Positions 14,102-14,508 of a DNA stretch of 14,508 bases are shown piece after piece; within the stretch, counting starts at the first letter, position 1; each line of letters starts with the position of its first letter. Below the pieces are notes generated by a model, which saw only the letters and a list, made by a program, of their open reading frames with translations, searched no databases and was not told the origin of the DNA. Origin of the DNA: an uncultured Christensenellaceae bacterium (GTDB taxonomy: Bacteria; Bacillota; Clostridia; Christensenellales; Christensenellaceae). Made by a program: the position numbers and the translations under genes. The DNA is taken from NCBI GenBank assembly GCA_934555865.1, contig CAKTFI010000028.1:1-14508 (forward strand). Reading direction: 5' to 3'.

Positions 14102-14508
14102 CGCTTGTCCCTCCAACTCTTCGTTCCCGCGCCTGCCCGGCAGATGCCCTTCGCGCCGGTCACCGGCCGTGCCTGCCCGATGCGGCCGCCGCAATAGCGC
14201 CTCTCGCCTCCTTGCGCGCCGCCTCTCCCTTCCCGCGTTTTGCAAACGCTTCCCGCATGCTAACGCAATTTTTCCTATCGCCTTGCGCGTTCGCCTGTCC
14301 TTCCCCATTTGAAAAACCGCCCGCCCTCCGCATCAGCCATTCCCTTTCCTATACGCTCGCTCGTTCCCGGCAAAGCCCGGCCAATGCCTTTTTCTCACTC
14401 CCAGCATACCATGCGCCCGCCCCGCTTTCTCCCGCTTTCCGCCGCCCGGCAAAATTTTCCGCCTCCAAGCTTCTGCCGCCTGCTGCATCCTCCACCTCCC
14501 ACCGCCTG
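14102..14508. other. 407-base upstream region with promoter P3
   Basis: No gene with family support. It carries promoter P3 and several short hairpins (GCGTTT/AAACGC at 14235-14249; GCCGG/CCGGC at 14155-14167). A 21-codon frame at 14275-14340, preceded by AGGAAAGGGA, could be a leader peptide, but this is weak. The last 50 bases at the right edge show only an AT-rich dyad upstream of P3. Confidence 0.6.
14403..14438 (-). promoter_or_regulatory. Promoter P3 for Prp (and perhaps terminase)
   Basis: The identical 13-base core lies at 14426-14438, then 17 bases, then TATGCT (14403-14408). An imperfect AT-rich dyad, GGCAAAATTTTCC (14448-14460), lies nine bases upstream. The predicted start is near 14396, giving a long leader of nearly 300 bases to the Prp ATG. 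Confidence 0.7.

Noticed and set aside
14102..14308. N-terminal extension of Prp from ATG 14308
   Set aside because: The added residues are Arg-rich, there is no ribosome site, and the ATG at 14101 has GGAGG at good spacing.

Overview
This window is the late structural region of a tailed phage or prophage, with every convincing gene on the minus strand, so the order of transcription runs from the right end to the left end. The gene families (N4-gp56-type major capsid, DUF859-like tail fibre, Prp/YsxB-type protease), the strong AGGAGG-type ribosome binding sites and the very GC-rich third codon positions point to a phage of a high-GC Bacillota (Clostridia-like, probably gut) host. This host guess is inference. 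No integrase, repressor or bacterial chromosomal gene is visible, so prophage and free phage cannot be told apart.

Layout in transcription order: a Prp-type cysteine protease (14101-13673); a 578-base gap; terminase large subunit (13094-11649); a 515-base gap; portal (11133-9067); a propeller-like, hub-type protein (9056-7383); a 650-base gap with decayed repeats; scaffold (6732-5653); major capsid (5508-4270); a small capsid-linked protein (4041-3829); a head-tail connector (3832-3488); a coiled-coil gp58-like structural protein (3475-2729); a large tail fibre with a C-terminal collar-like tip (2698-797); and a protein (780 to the left edge, incomplete) whose N-terminus resembles a cell-wall-binding module. 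No tail tube or tape measure gene appears in the window. With a hub-like protein next to the portal, this leans towards a short-tailed virion, but genes beyond the left edge could change that.

Two things stand out. First, the phage carries its own homologue of Prp, the host protease that removes the N-terminal extension of ribosomal protein L27, with the His/Cys pair at the family spacing. Its major capsid protein begins with a DLQVFA segment that matches the L27/80alpha-type Prp cleavage site. This suggests a self-contained capsid maturation pair, which phage 80alpha instead borrows from its host. Second, three of the large gaps each hold the same 13-base core (AAAGCGGGAGAAA), followed in every case after exactly 17 bases by a TATAAT-like hexamer. 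These look like one family of late promoters, and they divide the region into three transcription units: Prp-terminase, portal-hub, and scaffold-capsid-fibres.

About 17 percent of the window is non-coding, which is unusually loose for a phage structural module. The gaps hold promoters, hairpins and diverged repeats rather than recognisable genes. No small terminase subunit, tRNA, CRISPR array or insertion sequence was found.
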